DNA of 7,009 nt from Streptococcaceae bacterium (lineage in GTDB: Bacteria; Bacillota; Bacilli; Lactobacillales; Streptococcaceae): NCBI GenBank assembly GCA_009779335.1, contig WREM01000053.1, positions 1 to 7,009 on the forward strand. The letters are read 5' to 3'. The position numbers and the translations under genes were made by a program. The notes below the pieces were generated by a model. That model saw nothing but the letters and a program-made list of their open reading frames with translations. It had not been told where the DNA came from and did not search any database. Below are positions 6,882-7,009 of the stretch, piece by piece. Positions within the stretch are counted from its first letter, which is position 1. Each line of letters opens with the position of its first letter.

Positions 6882-7009
<128 letters not shown>

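Overview
The window looks like a chromosomal segment from a low-GC Gram-positive of the family Streptococcaceae, most likely Lactococcus or a close relative. Three things point there. The gene order is class A beta-lactamase-like protein, tilS, hpt, ftsH, then a tRNA cluster, which I know from the replication-origin-proximal region of streptococci and lactococci. The DNA is AT-rich, with AGGA/GGGG-type ribosome binding sites. The tRNA genes lack an encoded CCA and closely resemble lactococcal/streptococcal tRNAs. Species assignment is inference; no search was possible.

Layout: all genes are on the + strand. (1) Positions 1-1341 hold the 3' part of an HpaB-family flavin-dependent monooxygenase gene, open at the left edge. 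(2) It overlaps by 20 bp an exported, membrane-anchored serine hydrolase of the beta-lactamase/PBP fold (1322-2611). (3) That gene overlaps tilS (2608-3846) through an ATGA junction. (4) hpt (3857-4393) follows after 10 bp. (5) A 107-bp gap with a candidate promoter precedes ftsH (4501-6549). (6) A strong intrinsic terminator closes ftsH, with a weaker possible second one. (7) A near-consensus sigma-A promoter (TTGACA-17-TATACT) then drives tRNA-Glu(UUC), tRNA-Ser(UGA) and initiator tRNA-fMet(CAU). The window ends in a short spacer with a perfect hairpin and a degenerate repeat of the tRNA-fMet 3' end.

How the genes work together: the four genes from the serine hydrolase to ftsH are housekeeping. 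Their roles are cell-envelope hydrolase-like function, lysidine modification of tRNA-Ile, purine salvage and membrane protein quality control. The first three genes overlap or nearly abut and are probably co-transcribed with the HpaB-like gene. ftsH probably receives readthrough plus its own promoter. The HpaB-like gene is the outlier: its family hydroxylates phenols with reduced flavin and has no obvious link to the rest of the operon.

I see no CRISPR array, insertion sequence, phage gene or novel defence system. The points most worth a second look are the HpaB-like gene in a core operon, its Tyr-to-Phe change at a presumed substrate-binding position, and the hairpin/repeat structure at and after the tRNA-fMet 3' end.
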